From NCBI RefSeq assembly GCF_019320115.1, contig NC_089582.1, positions 117,884,657 to 117,948,656 of the forward strand: a stretch of DNA of 64,000 bases, read 5' to 3'. The DNA is from Miscanthus floridulus. Taxonomy: Eukaryota; Streptophyta; Magnoliopsida; Poales; Poaceae. A program made the translations under genes and the position numbers. Each line of letters starts with the position of its first letter. Within the stretch, counting starts at the first letter, position 1. The notes below the pieces were generated by a model that saw only the letters and a program-made list of their open reading frames with translations, was not told where the DNA came from and did no database searches. Positions 23,605 through 36,238 of this stretch are shown one piece after another.

Positions 23605-25257
23605 GCCCTGTTTGGCATGGCTCCAACTCTGGGTGGAGCTGCTCTACTCCAGAACTCTAGGTGGAGTCAGCTCTGGGTGGAGTTGGAGCTGTCTGATGTA
23701 GGTGTTTGGCTGGGAGGGTGTCCCCAGCTCCAGAAAAGCAGAGTTTGAAGGTGAATTGTCATTATTGCCCCCAACTTATGGTCCCACCTGTCATCCTCAT
23801 ATTCCCCTTTTCTTCTTCCTTAGGTAGCCAAGTAGCTAAAACTTTTTCATATTTATTAAAAATTATTTACTGACTTCAAACAAATTACTCTAAACTAGAT
23901 CAGTTCAGATTGAAAAGGCCGGAAGCAGCATTAAAACGGAAGAAAATGGCACGTTACGACTTCGATTCGTGAGCTGCTCTTCATCCCTGTCTTCTTCTTA
24001 TTTCTCTGACCAAGTACTGAATCATAGAACTTTAAAACAATGACATAATAATGACACAACAGGTGCCATATGCAGATCGATAGGTTTAGCATTTCACTCA
24101 CTGAATCCTAACTCGGTTTTTCTTATTTCTCCGACCAAGTACTGAATCATAGAACTTTAAAATTTATCTTTCTAGCCAAGCACTGAATCATAGAAATGTT
24201 TTTTTTTCTAATTTATCTTCCCAGAACCAAGCACCGAGTCGTAACTTCACCTGAAACTACTACATGTATCCCTACCACGAATACGCAACAAAAGAAAAAT
24301 GCTCGGAGTCTACAAGAGACAACTCGAATTGAATCGGGAGGTGGCATTTCGACATAAAACTCGATTGTCGTACCCCACGGATGCCACAGCTAGAGAGCGA
24401 ACACAACCACCCGCAGGCAACCAAGCACCGTCGGCACGTCGCAGCGAGAGAGCGAGAGGCACCGTCGGCATTCGCAGCCCAGTTGCGGCCGGGAGAGGGA
24501 GCGGCGGCGGCGGCGACAGGTTTAAGTGGGAGGGGCCGAGGGAGTGGGAGCGTGCTGGAGCACAGTCGGCCTCAGAGGGTGACCTCGGCTCAGACACGAT
24601 GGTCTTTCTTCTTCCCTAACGCGTGCAGGAGGAGGAGGGCGGGCGCATGTTAGTGGAGCTCCGGTGGCTTCCACTGCCACAGGGAGGGCGGGCAGGCGGG
24701 CAGGGCATGACTATCGACTCCCATGGCTGGAGGCATGGGGCGGCATAGCCATTGCTGTCTCTCGTGAGGAGCTTGTGCGGGGCCGGCGTGGCCAGAGCTC
24801 GCGTAACCAATGTGGCCATGGCTGCCTCCGCGAGGACCTCCGGGGAGCGTGTAGAGCTAGTCGCGTGGTGGCGTGGGGAGCATGTGGGTCCAGTGCGGCC
24901 GGCAAGGGGGCGGGCGTGGCCAGCATGGGCAGACGGGCTCGCCGGCGATGTCTTTGCGATGACGAGCTCAGGACGTGTTCGCGACGGAGATGCAAGAGGA
25001 GAAAGAAAAGAACATAACAGTTCGTAGCCAAATGTGTGTAACGAGTGGCAGTGGTGGGTAATTACCACCAACTCCACAAGGAGGTTTAAAAGAGGAGGTT
25101 TTGGAGTAGCAAAAGAGGTGCTCCAAAACTCCATCTCCATTTGCACTACAGCTCCATAGAGTTGGCAGCTTCATGGAGTTTTGGAGTTATGGTGTTTGGC
25201 TGTATTTTTTTGTTGGAGTTGCTGGAGTTGTGGAGTGGAGCCATCCCAAACAGGCCC
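23605..25257. mobile_element. Harbinger/PIF-type non-autonomous DNA transposon nested in Retand pol
   Basis: The ends GGCCCTGTTTGGCATGGCTCC and, inverted, GGGCCTGTTTGGGATGGCTCC differ at two positions. TTA stands on both outer sides (23602-23604 and 25258-25260), the target preferred by PIF/Harbinger (Tourist) elements. Size 1653 bp. Subterminal GGAGTTGGAGCT-type repeats occur at both ends. The interior includes two direct repeats of ACCAAGTACTGAATCATAG near 24010 and 24138 and a GC-rich block at 24380-25000 in which several frames are open. No transposase motif is visible. The insertion splits the Retand polyprotein between the segments IRYIPHTAIK and ALADFVAEW. Confidence 0.88.
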
Positions 25258-26640
25258 TTAATAGCAGTATGAGGAATATACCTAATGTTGTGGCCCATTA
25301 GCTCAAGTGCCCACTTGGAGATTTGTCCCGCGGCATCGCGGTTGTGGATCATGTCTCTGAGCGGGTATGAAGTGATGACCGAGACTTCATAGTCGGTGAA
25401 GTAGTACAGGAGCTTTTGGGTCACCATCAGCATGGCGTATAGGAGTTTTTGCACCTAGGGGTACCAGACCTTGGGGTCAGTGAGTACCTCCCTGATGAAG
25501 TATATGGGTCATTGGACCTTAAGGTGGTGTCCCGGCTCCTCCCTTTCAATGACTAGGGCAGCGCTTAGCACGTGGTTGCTTGCCACGATGTAGAGGAGGA
25601 GGGGTTCTCCCTATTCGGGAGCGACGAGGATTAGGGCCAACGTCAGAGACGCTTTGAGGCTCTCCAAAGCCTATTGTGCTTCCTCAGTCTAGATAAAAGC
25701 ATCTATCTTTTTTAGAAGCTTATAGAGTGGCATCCCTCGTTCGTCGAGCCGGGCGATGAATCGGCTTAGGTCGGCCAAACAGCCGGTGAGCCTTTGTATG
25801 CCCTTGACATTGCGTATAGGGCCTATGTTGGAGATGGCCATGATTTTTTTAGGGTTGGCCTCGATGTCGCATTCGAACACTATGTATCCAAGCAGCTTCC
25901 CCTTTGGAACCCCAAAAACATATTTTTCAGGATTCAATTTGATGTTGAACCTACAGAGGTTCATGAATGTTGAGGCCAAGTTTACGATCAGGTCACAAGC
26001 TTGAGCCATTTTGACCACTATGTCATCAACGTAGACGGCAATTGTTGGTCTCAGCCGCTCGACTTGGTTAGGCTGATCTAGCGGGTCGATTTGGTTAGCG
26101 AAGCATTGCTGCATGCACCGTTGATAGGTGGCGCCAGCGTTCTTTAGACCAAAAGGCATAGTTACATAATAGTATGAACCATACGAGGTGATGGATGAAG
26201 TCACAAGCTGGTTGGACTCTTTCATCGTGATCTGGTGACAGCCTGAATAGGCATCTAGAAAGGAGAGGATTTCTCATCCTAAGGTGGAGTAGACTATCTG
26301 GTCTATGCATGGTAAAGGAAAATGGTCCTTTGGACATGCCTTGTTGAGGCCACTATAATGAACGCACATTCTCCATCTCCTGGTCTTCTTTTTAACAAGA
26401 ATAGGATTGGCAAGCCAGTCGGAGTGGTATACCTCTCTGATGAATCCGGCTGCTATGAGTTTGGTGACCTCCTCGCTTATGGCCCTACGCCTCTCATCGT
26501 CAAAGCGACGTAGGCGTTGCTTGGCTAGCTTTGAGCCTAGGACAAGGCATAGTGTGTGCTCGGTGACCTCCCACGGTATGCCTAGCATGTCAAAAGGCTT
26601 CCATGCAAAGAGATCGTGATTGGCGCATAGAAATTCGGTG
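25258..26640 (-). pseudogene. Retand reverse transcriptase and RNase H
   Basis: On the minus strand: LRRFDDERRRAISEEVTKL, ILVKKKTRRWRMCVHYSGLN (RT fingers), CPKDHFPLPCIDQIV, then LSFLDAYSGCHQI (first catalytic Asp), TMPFGLKNAGATYQR and AVYVDDIVVK (YVDD active site). The thumb and connection (LNPEKYVFGVPKGKLLGYIV) follow, then LTGCLADLSRFI and a degenerate RNase H ending IRYIPHTAIK. The frame is broken near 26274 and again below 25689 by stops. This enzyme copies the element's RNA into DNA. It is recognisable but not functional. Confidence 0.9.
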
Positions 26641-26758
26641 AGCTCGCATTCCTATTTGGCCAGGAGCTGGGTCTCGATCCGCACCGTCTTGGTAGGGTCA
26701 GTGGGGTCGATCCCCACCACCTTAGTTTCCTCGAGTGGGCAAAAGGTAGTCGAGGAGG

Positions 26759-27250
26759 TTAGCTTGTGTAGTCTAGGACTACTGGGGTCGACAACTCCCT
26801 GAGCCACGGGATCTCAGAAGAGTTGATGATGGCAGTAGCGAGCTCAAAATGCTCATGGTCACACATGTAGGCGTGTGAAAAGGTGCAACCCATAGTGATG
26901 ATGCCGTTCGGTCCCAGCATCTTTAGCTTCAGGTAGGTGTTGTTGGGGACTGCCATGAATTTGTCATAGCATGGCCGCCCCAAGATGGCATGGTAAGACC
27001 CTAGGAAGTACACCACCTCGAAGGTGAGTACCTCCGAGCAGAAGTTATCTCGGTCGCCAAATGTGACGGGTAGGTTGATCTGCTTGAGAGAGTATGCCTA
27101 CGTCCCCAAGATCACGCCGTGGAAGGGAGAGCTCATTTGGTGGAGCTCCGATCGGGGGATGCGCATGGCGTCGAGGGTGTCAACGTAGAGGATGTTGAGG
27201 CCACTGCCTCTGTCCATCTACACCTTGGTGATGCGCTTCTTGAGGACAAT
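26759..27250 (-). pseudogene. Retand protease region
   Basis: Between gag and RT the minus strand encodes the region occupied by the aspartic protease in Tat elements: LIIDPIVLKKRITKV, then LNILYVDTLDAM, LPVTFGD and YFLGSYHAILGRPCYDKFM (the hydrophobic-ILGR motif near the end of retropepsins). The DT/SG active-site triplet is not clear, since its place holds a changed DRGSGLN context. It would process the polyprotein. Confidence 0.75.
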
Positions 27251-29270
27251 GGGGTCAATGATGAGCGGGTAGCGACTCGGTCTGGAGACGTGGGAAGGGT
27301 GGTCCCTCTGATCCAAGGTGGAGATTCCAACCAGCAAAGGAAGGTGGGGACGGCCGTCTCGGCGATGCATGCCTCTCTGTAGTGCACTTTGTGCTGGCAT
27401 TTGGAGTAGATAGCATCGGATCCTCGAAGATCATGATGCATTCCTTAGGGTTGGGAAAGTCGTCCCCATCCTTGTCCACCACGCCTCCTTTCTTGGCTGC
27501 TGCCTCCTTGCCCTTTCCTTCTTTTGACCCATTGGCCTGTCGTAGTAAGTGCTTGAGGAGCTCACAGTCCTTGTAGAGGTGCTTGATAGGGTAGGCATGG
27601 TTGGTGCATGGACTATCCATGAGCTTGTCAAAGTGGCCAGGCTAGCCCTACTGGGGCTGCTTACCCGCGCGATCAGCCACGGCAAGTTGGTCAGTCAGCG
27701 CCGATCCTTCTTGTTCTTTTTGCCCCTCTGTGTGGAGGGGCCGTTGTCTTGATCCTCGTGCTTAGCCTTGCCCTTGTCCTAGCCTTCATTGAAGATCACT
27801 CTGACCACCTCCTCACTAGAGGCATGGTTCATGGTGACGTCGAGCAGGTCATAGGTGGTTTCGGGCTTTAGGCAACCAAGCTTGTCGATCAGGGACTCAT
27901 AGGTTGTCCAAGAGAGGAACGCGCTGATGACGTCTACGTCGATGACATCAGGAAGAGAGTTGCATTGTTTGGAGAACCTATGGATGTAATCATGCAAGGA
28001 CTCGTTGGGCTCCTGTTGGCAGCTCTTGAGGTCCCAGGAGTTCCTAGGGTGGACATACATCCCCTAGAAATTCCTGACGAAGATCCTCTTGAGGTCCACC
28101 TAGTCGTGGATGATATTATGTGGGAGGAATTTGAGCCAAGCTTGAACATGTTCCCCCACATAGATAAAGAGGTACTGAATGATGAAGTGGTCATCATCCA
28201 CACCCCTGGCTCGGTAGGTGAGATAGAAGTCTTTGAGCCATATATTGGGGTTCGTCTCCCTAGTATACTTGGTGATGTTGGTAGGCGGTCCGGAAGTGCT
28301 GCGGGAACGGTGCTCTTTAGATGCATCGTCCAAAGGCCCATGGTCCTAGGCCATCTGGGCTAGGACTCTAGTCGTCGGGTTAGCAACCATGCCTAGGGCG
28401 TGTCTCGTCGGTCCCCTTGATGGTCCGGTTGTAGCCCATGCTGCCTGCTCTCATCACCGTCCAATGGACATCATCGTCATGCCAGGCCTATTGCCGGTTA
28501 TTGATGACGCTATGAGCATCTCGATTTGGCCTAAGGCATTCGCACACAGGCGGCTGGTGTGGAGCAGAAGCCATGTCAGGCCATGGTGCAGCTACGACCT
28601 CCTATTCCATGCCCGATGGCTATAGAGGTGAGAGGATGGAGCAATGCGTCTAGTGTGTCCCCGCTCCCCTAGTGGGGAGAGAGGCCGTGAGTCGATGTTG
28701 CGACGTGAAGCTCTCCACCTATTGAACAACGGTGGTTTCCACCAGTGCCCAAAGGTTCTGGTGGACCGATTGCTCCTGGGGGTCATCAGGCTTTGGAAGG
28801 CCACACAAAAGCATCGCCACAACGGTGATGTTCTAGCTAGCCCGAGCGAACTATGGGGGATCGTTCCCTCCATCCATGATGTTGCGCTGGACCTGGCAGG
28901 CATGACCCTAGGCGGCGCTCGCTGGGTCATGTGCATGGGGCACAGCATGCTGCGCTGAGTGTGCTAGTCTAGGTGGCGGCTGGTTCTACCGCCTTTATCA
29001 TAGCTCCTCACCGTGCTCTTGTGCACATGCAAGGGCCTCTGCGTGAGGTTCAAGAGGGGTGTGGGTCTATAGAGACTTCACCACCACCGGTGGCTGTCCC
29101 AGAGCATCCGCCATAGCATACTCATAGGAAAGAGGGTGGCTAGGCACCACGATGTCGCTGATGCTGGAGCCATCGCTCTCAACCTCATCATCCATGAGGT
29201 CATGGAAAGAGGTAGGAGCATAGCTCGCCATCCCCATGAATTTAGATGTGAGAGGGGGTGGCGCCAGCAT
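27251..29270 (-). pseudogene. Retand gag
   Basis: The minus strand opens with MASYAPTSFHDLMDDEVES and DIVVPSHPLSYE (N-terminal region, near 29250-29120). It continues through a broken middle and then the capsid core at 27779-28333: ITKYTRETNPNIWLKDFYL, FIIQYLFIYVGEHVQAWL, WDLKSCQQEPNESLHDYI, FSKQCNSLPDV. A nucleic-acid-binding part near 27600 reads CTNHAYPIKHLYKDCELLK, a C-x-x-H...C arrangement. Several stops and frame changes interrupt it. Gag forms the particle in which reverse transcription takes place. Confidence 0.85.
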
Positions 29271-29768
29271 CCTTCAGAGCCCTTGGGCGTATGCATCTAT
29301 GGGGGACACGAGGCCATAGGAGAACTGGTCATATGACGGTCACAGCAGGGACAATGGGGTCCCTCAAGAGAGTCGGCATAAAATTTGAAAAAGCAAGTAA
29401 AGAACAGTATGTACATTACTCACAGTGGGGTTTGAGCCTAGCATGGGCTCAAAGCGAAGGGGGATGCCTCATCGTTGAGGTCGCTGGTTGGTCCAGAGCC
29501 ATCGGAGGGCGCTCCTCCTCTGACGGGTGTTGTGAAAAGTGCCTCCTCTTGGAGGTGAAGCACGCCAAGCCAGTCAGTGACAAAGTCTAGGCTTCTAAAG
29601 AGGAAGGCCTAGGATGGCTCAAAGCCAGGCATAACCCACATCCCAATAGGTGGGAGCGCGGGAAACTCTAGCGAGCCATAGCGAGTCGTATCGCTTGAGC
29701 CCTCCATGGCGAAGGTGGCAGAAAGATGGGCCATCTGATGACCAAAAGCGTGAACCTACGGTGTCCTC

Positions 29769-29786
29769 CCCATGGACGGTGCCAAC
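29769..29786 (-). other. Primer-binding site of the Retand element
   Basis: Directly inside the right LTR the minus strand reads GTTGGCACCGTCCATGGG, the TGGCACCGTC-type site usual for Tat/Retand elements. It identifies the right LTR as the 5' LTR. Confidence 0.8.
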
Positions 29787-31245
29787 TGTCGGTGCGAAAA
29801 GTGACCAACACATAAATATTTGTAGTTTTGTCGTACGTTGTGATCATATGTGGCCTAGCACTCAATGACGCGGGGTTTATACTAGTTCAGGCAATGTGCC
29901 CTACGTCTAGTTTGAGTCGGTCGATGACTTTATTCCTGAGCCCATGTGCTCAAAGATTGCTGTGGGGTTATAAATGAGAGGGAGTAAGATGGGGGGTGCA
30001 AGAGGTCCAGTCGGACTCTAGACCAAAGGGCTGAGAGAGCTGGGTGCTCCTACGTGTGCTAAGTATTTGAGCATGTGCTCTGTTGGAGTCGTTTGAATAT
30101 TTATCGATCCTGGTGGTCGAATCATTTGTTGATCCATGAATCGATCGTCCTTTTGGAGAGAGTGCATCCCTTTTTATAGATGAAGGGACGGTTTTACAAG
30201 AGAGAGTGAGTGTGAGAGAAAGAGAGTGTGTGTGTTTCCTAGTCTTATTGACCACGCCATCGGGTACAAGGGGGTTTGTTGGCGCCCACAACATTATTGA
30301 TGTCCGGATGCATGTGGTAGGCTCCATCATGATCTTCCGGTATGGCCAATGATGGCGCCTACCATACTATAGGGTAAATGTCGACGCCCACAACACTGTT
30401 GGTGTTCTGACATGTCTAGAAGGTTGCGGTGCATCCTTCTGACATGGCCTGATAGTACTATCCTATAGCTGCGCACGGTATGGTCCTTGATATTGTGGTT
30501 GACTGGAGCGCCCTGCCTTACTTGCTCTGTCCATTTCCTAGGTCTTCACCGAGTAGGCATCCCCGGTCGGTCGTTCCCCAGTCAGCTCTAGCATCCTAGT
30601 CAGAGAAGAGCTGTAAGCAGAGGTTCGGTATATTCCCGGTCGAGGAAGCGAGTTGGAGTCAGAGGCGAGCGTCGTCCCTTCTTGATCAGGCCTTCCAGTA
30701 GGAGAGGCGGGCCAGAGTCAAAAGCGACAGAAGTGAGCGCCATTCCTTCTTAGCCAGGCCTTTCGGTTGGAGAGGCGGGCTAGAGTCAGAAGCGAGCGTT
30801 GTCCCTTCTTGATAAGGCCTTCTAGTCAGAGAGGTGGGCCAGAGTCAAAAGCAACAGAAGTGAGCATCGTTCCTCCTTGGCTAGGCCTTTTGGTCGAAGA
30901 GGCGGGCTGGAGTCAAAAGCGAGTGTCGGAGTCAGAGGCGAGCTGGCTAGGCCTTCTAGTTAGAGAGGTGGGCTAGAGTTGGAAGCAAGCGTCGTTCCTC
31001 CTTGGCTAGGCCTTCCAGTCAAAGAGGCGGGCTAGAGTTAGAAGCGAGCGTCGTTCCTCCTTGGCCAGGCCTTCTGGTCGGAGAGGCAGGCCAGAGTCAG
31101 AAGTGAGCCGGGATCGCCCTTCTAGCCTATTGTTAGGTTTTTGGGGCCGGCCCAGGAGTTGTGCGTCATTCACAACATCATCTACTGGGCTGAGCTTTTG
31201 ATGGGAAGCAGGTCCCTGAGGGACCCTGGGTTTATGAACCTAACA
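29787..31245 (-). repeat. 5' LTR of the Retand-type element
   Basis: From TGTCGGTGCG to ATGAACCTAACA, 1459 bp. Homologous to 14224-15777 over its whole length, with about seven instead of eight tandem units. The two LTRs differ at many positions, so the insertion is not recent. Confidence 0.9.
30680..31105. repeat. Tandem repeat array in the right Retand LTR
   Basis: About seven copies of the GGCCAGGCCTTC...GAGAGGCGGGCC...GAGTC unit seen in the left LTR, in the same position. Confidence 0.85.
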
Positions 31246-33605
31246 TGTCCTTTCTAAAATTAATCGCGTCGGCTAACTGTAACAAATGTGGTATTAAAAC
31301 CATTGGTCTAGCCAAGACTACACCTCCTTTATCTAAGTTATCAAGCACCTTGAAAAGATTCTAAACAAGCAACCAAGGTGCCAGGCTAGCTAGAGCTCAC
31401 CTAACCAATTCTACGAGCAAGGTCACACAAGCCTATGCCACTAGTACTTCAAGCATGGGGAGCTCCTACACAACTAGTAAGCAAAAGCACAAAGCTCCTA
31501 AGCTCACTAGCAATGCTCAATAACAATGCAACTAATGCCAAATTAAAGAGCTCAAATTACTTAGCTACACAAACAAAGCAATATGACTAATAAGATTACT
31601 AAAACCAAATTAGGCACATAAGGGAGCTACTTCTATGGTACACAAGCAAGAAGGTAACTAGCAAGCTACATAAGCAAACTAATTACAAGAGCACCTACAC
31701 AAGCATAATGTATTTGAAAGTAAATACAAGCTTGTGTAATGGGGATGGAAACCAACGGGAAGATAAGGATGACATGGTGATTTTTCTCCCGAGGTTCACG
31801 TGCTTACCAACATGCTAGTCCCTATTGTGTCGACCGCTCACTTGGTGGTTCGACGGCTAATTGGCATCACCCACCAAACCCACACGTTGGACGCCACAAG
31901 AACATACCCTAAAAGTGAGGGTAGCTCAATGACACGCTCTACTAGAGTTGCTCTTCGCGATTCCCATGGGGTAAGCACAATCCCCCTCACAAATCCTCCT
32001 CCAGAGCACCACACAATCTTCTCATGTGCTTCAATGGAGTCACAAGCCACTAAACCATCTAGGAAGTGGCAACCTCCAAGAGTAACAAGCACCGCTAGCT
32101 TGCAACTCAATCACCTAGTGCCACTCGATGCAACCTTAGGATGCAATCGCACTAGAATTACTCACTCACTCGATCGGATGAACACTACCAAGCATGAGTG
32201 AGTTAGAGGGCTTCGAAGCACCACCACACAAGCCACCAAGGCTCTAGTGTGCTCAGCTACTGGCCAAGGCCGGCCAACACTTGGTTTTATAGCCCCCATA
32301 AAAAAGAGCCATTGTACCCCTTGACTGGGCACACTGCGATGTGACCAGATGCACCTCTATATAATGACTGGATGTAGCATAGTGGAGTCTGGTCGCCATG
32401 ATGCTACCATGTGTCGCTCAGATTCAACGTCGTGCATCGATCTCCAACGGTCGGCTCCTTTACCCCACGTGGTTAGTAGCGACCGGACGCACCGACCCAG
32501 TGATTGGACGTGCCCACGCCCCCAAGCCTACCGACCTGACGTGCCACCTGATGACCGGACGCTCCTCCACCATGAGTCAGGTCACTTCTAGAGACAGTCC
32601 AGAAAGGAGAAATCATGACTTGACGCATCCAGTCAATGGCAACTTGATGCGGTCAGCGTCCGGTCTCTCACTCTCTTCACTCCGCGCGCTAGAACACCGC
32701 CACATCATCTATCGTCAGCAACGATCGGACTCGCCTCCTACGCGTCCGATCACTTTCAGCGCCGCTCACTGGAACACATGACTGGACACGCAGGTCCAAC
32801 CGAGGCCTATGTCCAGTCACCTCAAGTGACCTATTTCATCTTTGTTTCTTCATCGAGTTGATCCATTTCAACTCCAACTTCTTCTCCTTTGCAAATGTGC
32901 CAACACCACCAAGTGTATACCACCATGTGTATGTGTGTTAGCATTTCATAAACATTTTTCAAAGGATTAGCCACTCAACTTGCCATGCCACTCGATCCTA
33001 GCAATGATGCAAAGTTAGATCACTCGAGTGGCACTAGATGACCGATATGCAAACAAGTTTACCCCTCTTGATAGTACGACCATCTATCCTAAACCCAGTC
33101 ATCAACTTCTCTACACACCTATAACCGGTGAAATGAAATGCCCTAGGTTATACCTTTGTCTTGCGCATTCTATTCCAACTCCTCTAATGTCGATGCAACA
33201 CATGCACCAACATGATCAACAATAATATAATTCACTCCATATTATCACGTGACCATATTAGTTCATCGATCTTGACTTCACTTGCTCTTCGCCGTTGCTT
33301 TGGTCCATCAACACCAAGTCATCACTCAACTTGACCTTCACACTTGCAACCGGTCCATCGAGCCAAGTCATGTCTTGATCTTCTCCACCTTGATCACATG
33401 ACTCAATGTCATGTCTCACGTGCAATGGGCTCCTTCATCATCACATGTGTGAGCTTTGCAACATCTTCAAGCTATCTTCACCGTCATGGCATATATTGCT
33501 CACACACATATACTTGTGTACTAATCACCTGTGTATCCCACTCAAGCACATATTAGTCCACCTAAGGTTGTCACTCAATTACTAAAACTAAACAAGGACC
33601 TTTCA
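31246..33605 (-). mobile_element. Copia solo LTR, right piece
   Basis: Continues the LTR begun at 14184 after the Retand insertion. The join ...GGGTGAATAGTCC with TTTCTAAAATTAATCGCG restores a continuous sequence. It ends AAGGACCTTTCA at 33605 and is followed by the ACATG duplication (33606-33610). Restored length is about 2.4 kb. A block at 32330-32830 holds many GACCGGACGC-like words, as in the other SIRE-type LTRs here. No copia body adjoins either end, so it is a solo LTR. The assigned strand is tentative. Confidence 0.75.
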
Positions 33606-33708
33606 ACATGTGGAACCAAGTGAATTGTACCAAAAATCACTATGCAAATATAGGAGCGAGCTCACCTTATAATCAAAGGTTGTATCCAAAGGTCTCATGT
33701 CCTCATCA
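33606..33708 (-). repeat. T2 3' LTR, proximal piece
   Basis: Reverse complement of the first 100 bases of the T1 LTR, ending at the TGATGAGG start (plus 33708). Next to it lies the polypurine tract AAGAAGGGGAGGA on the minus strand (33709-33721). Confidence 0.85.
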
Positions 33709-34642
33709 TCCTCCCCTTCTTGACAATAAATCATCCTCGGTTTGAGCTTTGTTGGAGGGCAGGTTGTAGGTAGTAGCCAATATTGCTCCGCTTCTTGAAA
33801 TTTAACCTGTTTCTTTATAACAAAATTTGGAGATCTCTACATGACACGATTATAACTAATGCATCCCTCTAGTTGATTGTATTTTTGCACAATAAAAGGA
33901 GATTTCATATCTGAACAAATATAGACACGATGCACCATATACTCTCCTTTACAATTATATTTGCCAATAAAATGATATGTACATCTAGATAACTATGGCA
34001 ATTCAACACATTTAAATTTCTCCTCCAAACTACTAAGAGCACATAGAGTATCAAACTCAATATAACCCTAAGTATTTAGAGAAGACAATAATTTTAGCTC
34101 ATCTTTTTCAGCATTAATGGGAAGCAATTTCTTATTTTCAGCACAAGTATTTTGTTCCAAAACAAAAGAATCATTTTCATTCACTGGTTGTGGCACATGA
34201 ATAATCATACCACTATCACACAACTCATCTTTATCACAAAGATCAGTACAATATTCATCATGTGACAAAGGTAAAACAATAGAAGGTTTTAGTATAGAAT
34301 TATTAGCATCATTGGTGGGAAAGTTCAACACATCAAGAGAGCTCTTAACTGATACATTTACCTGTTCTTTCTCAATAACCTTGTCCTTTTTTTAGATACA
34401 TGCTACAAAGATATTAGTTCCGACAAGAGGCAAAGTAATATCTTCAGTTTGTAAAAAAAATCATATTTAGATGAAGGTATTGTAACATTTGAAATAACCC
34501 ATTCTTTTCTAAAAGGCTCATTCTTTCTCCTCTTGGCCCTTAGGAGATCTTCCCTTAAAATTTGAGCAGTAGTCATAAGTATAAGTGTAATTTTTGTACC
34601 ATTATATTTGAACAAATATTTATTAGTAATTGTATTGTGCAC
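33709..34642 (-). pseudogene. T2 conserved 3' domain (function unknown)
   Basis: On the minus strand the frame after protease runs through KYNGTKITLILMTTAQILRED and RAKRRKNEPFRKEW, then an acidic linker (DLCDKDELCDSG, AENKKLLPINAEKDE). It ends in the domain shared with T1: GYIEFDTLCALSSLEEK, TYHFIGKYN, GEYMVHRVYICS, EAEQYWLLPTT, up to the polypurine tract. A few stops interrupt it. I cannot match the last domain to a known family by eye. Its position where RT and integrase are normally found, and its presence in both T copies, suggest a constant part of this family. Confidence 0.6.
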
Positions 34643-35177
34643 AACATTTTTTTAGATATCCATGGTTACCAAATAACAACTGACATGATTGCATAGGTAC
34701 TATATCAAATTCAGCGCTATCCTTATACGGACCTAGGGAAAACTCAATGCGTGCAATTTCAGTTACCTTTATCTTATCCCAAGTATCTACCCATTGAATG
34801 TAATATGGATGTGGATGCGGCTCTATGGTCAGACCAAGCTTCTCAACCATCTCTAAGCTTGCGAGGTTGTTGCAAGTCTCCCCATCAATCATAACACGAC
34901 AACACCATTCCTTCACAACAAAGTATGTTTGGAACAAGTTGTAGGACTGGTTTTGCTCCGCCTTCTCTATTTGAGAACTGAGCACTCGCTGTGCAAACTC
35001 CGTAGTACATGCGGGAGGTGGCGGTGATGACGTCGCTGTAGCAGCAAAGGAGGGCGGTCGTGTGCACGCTCTAGTGTCTACTTTTGTAATTATTTCATCC
35101 ATCCTTGTAGATAGTCGGTCCATGATATCCTGCAATTCACTCTTAAAAAGAAGCTCGTTGTTTGGCATTGTCAGCAA
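34623..35177 (-). pseudogene. T2 N-terminal region and retropepsin-like domain
   Basis: A 184-codon minus-strand frame. Residues 1-40 have a coiled-coil look (SELQDIMDRLSTRMDEIITK), followed by a Pro-rich linker (SSPPPPACT). From about residue 80 a gypsy-type aspartic protease fold is visible: NLFQTYFVVKEWCCRVMIDG (the IDG stands at the active-site place), NNLASLEMVEKLGL, HPHPYYIQWVD, IARIEFSLGPYKDSAEFDIV and MQSCQLLFGNHGYL (LLLGRPW position). The capsid region kept in T1 is missing. The start chosen is the first Met. The frame then runs into the 34403-34642 segment. Confidence 0.65.
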
Positions 35178-36238
35178 TCAAAATAAATGCCCTATGAACT
35201 ATTTATGGGTCAGTGGAATCACACTCCCACACGTCTTACCAAGCTCTTACAAGTGTTCTTACCAAAGCAAAGTAGTGGATGATACAACTGGTGGCTGGTT
35301 CATGATACTTGTGAGGGCACGTCACCAAGATTGCAAGGGTCTTTTTCTGTACTGATCTGAAGTATATGTGTAGCTTGGGAGGCACACAAAAGAACAAATA
35401 TGTATATGTGGCACACAAGTCAATAACAGATAGCAACATTGAATAAATGTCTAGAGCACTTATCCTAGTTGCTGGCCTATATGTGCTCCTAGCACCAGTT
35501 GTGACAAATGAGTGAAACAAGTATGAATGGAAACAAGTATGAAAGGGAGCAACGGAAATACAGACAAGGCAAAAAGGCACCACAAAGAATAGAGCTATTG
35601 AGTGTTCCTTATATGCTCCTTTTTGATCTCTTCTTTTTTGTCTTGCTTTTGCTCTTTTGATATTTTCTCTCAGCAAGGAGCACATAAGAATAAACCATAA
35701 AAAATTTGAGCTCAATTGAATAAAAGATGTGGCGTATAGAAAATCAAGACTGTGCTCCAAAAAGCATACCAAAACTTGTGCACCTAGAAACTCTATTTTC
35801 CTAATTGAATTTCGCAAATCTAATTTTTGCGAACCCAGCAACGCTGGGATGAAACAGATCTAAAATTTTTTGGCGTTCTCTGTAGATATAAAATTTGCTC
35901 CATTTCGAGTTCGGATGCAAAAGTTATGACAGTTTTAAGGAAGCTACTCGAATAAGGGTTTTAGTGGACACAAGATGCAAACCGATGGTGATATGAGATG
36001 GTGGCGGTTAGAGGGATCAACACAAACTAGAGAACACAATCTAAACCAATGACAAGATCTTGACCTAGGACATAAACTTAACATGGCAGACTCTAAAGTT
36101 GAATTATACAAAGGCTATGGCGTGGATGGTTCTAGGACAGGAAACAAATATGACAATGGACTATGGAACGAAGGCAAAAAGACTCAAGCTAAGGATAGAT
36201 GCGGAACTGATGGTATACCTAAAGCTCTGATTACCATT

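Larger units (their letters stand above)
14224..31245 (-). mobile_element. Full-length Retand/Tat-lineage Ty3/gypsy element
   Basis: A 17-kb minus-strand element with LTRs at 14224-15777 and 29787-31245, a PBS beside the right LTR, and gag, protease, RT, RNase H, an extra RNase H and integrase in that order on the minus strand. A spliced-looking antisense frame with the PF04195 'putative gypsy type transposon' domain sits between integrase and the 3' LTR. This set is the signature of the Tat/Retand lineage. The flanks AGTCC (14219-14223) and TGTCC (31246-31250) agree at four of five positions as a target-site duplication. All frames carry stops and shifts, so the copy is inactive. A Harbinger-type element is nested at 23605-25257. 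Confidence 0.9.

Noticed and set aside
24299..25146. Coding frames in the Harbinger-type element
   Set aside because: They overlap on both strands in a GC-rich block, and no transposase DDE or Myb-like motif is visible.
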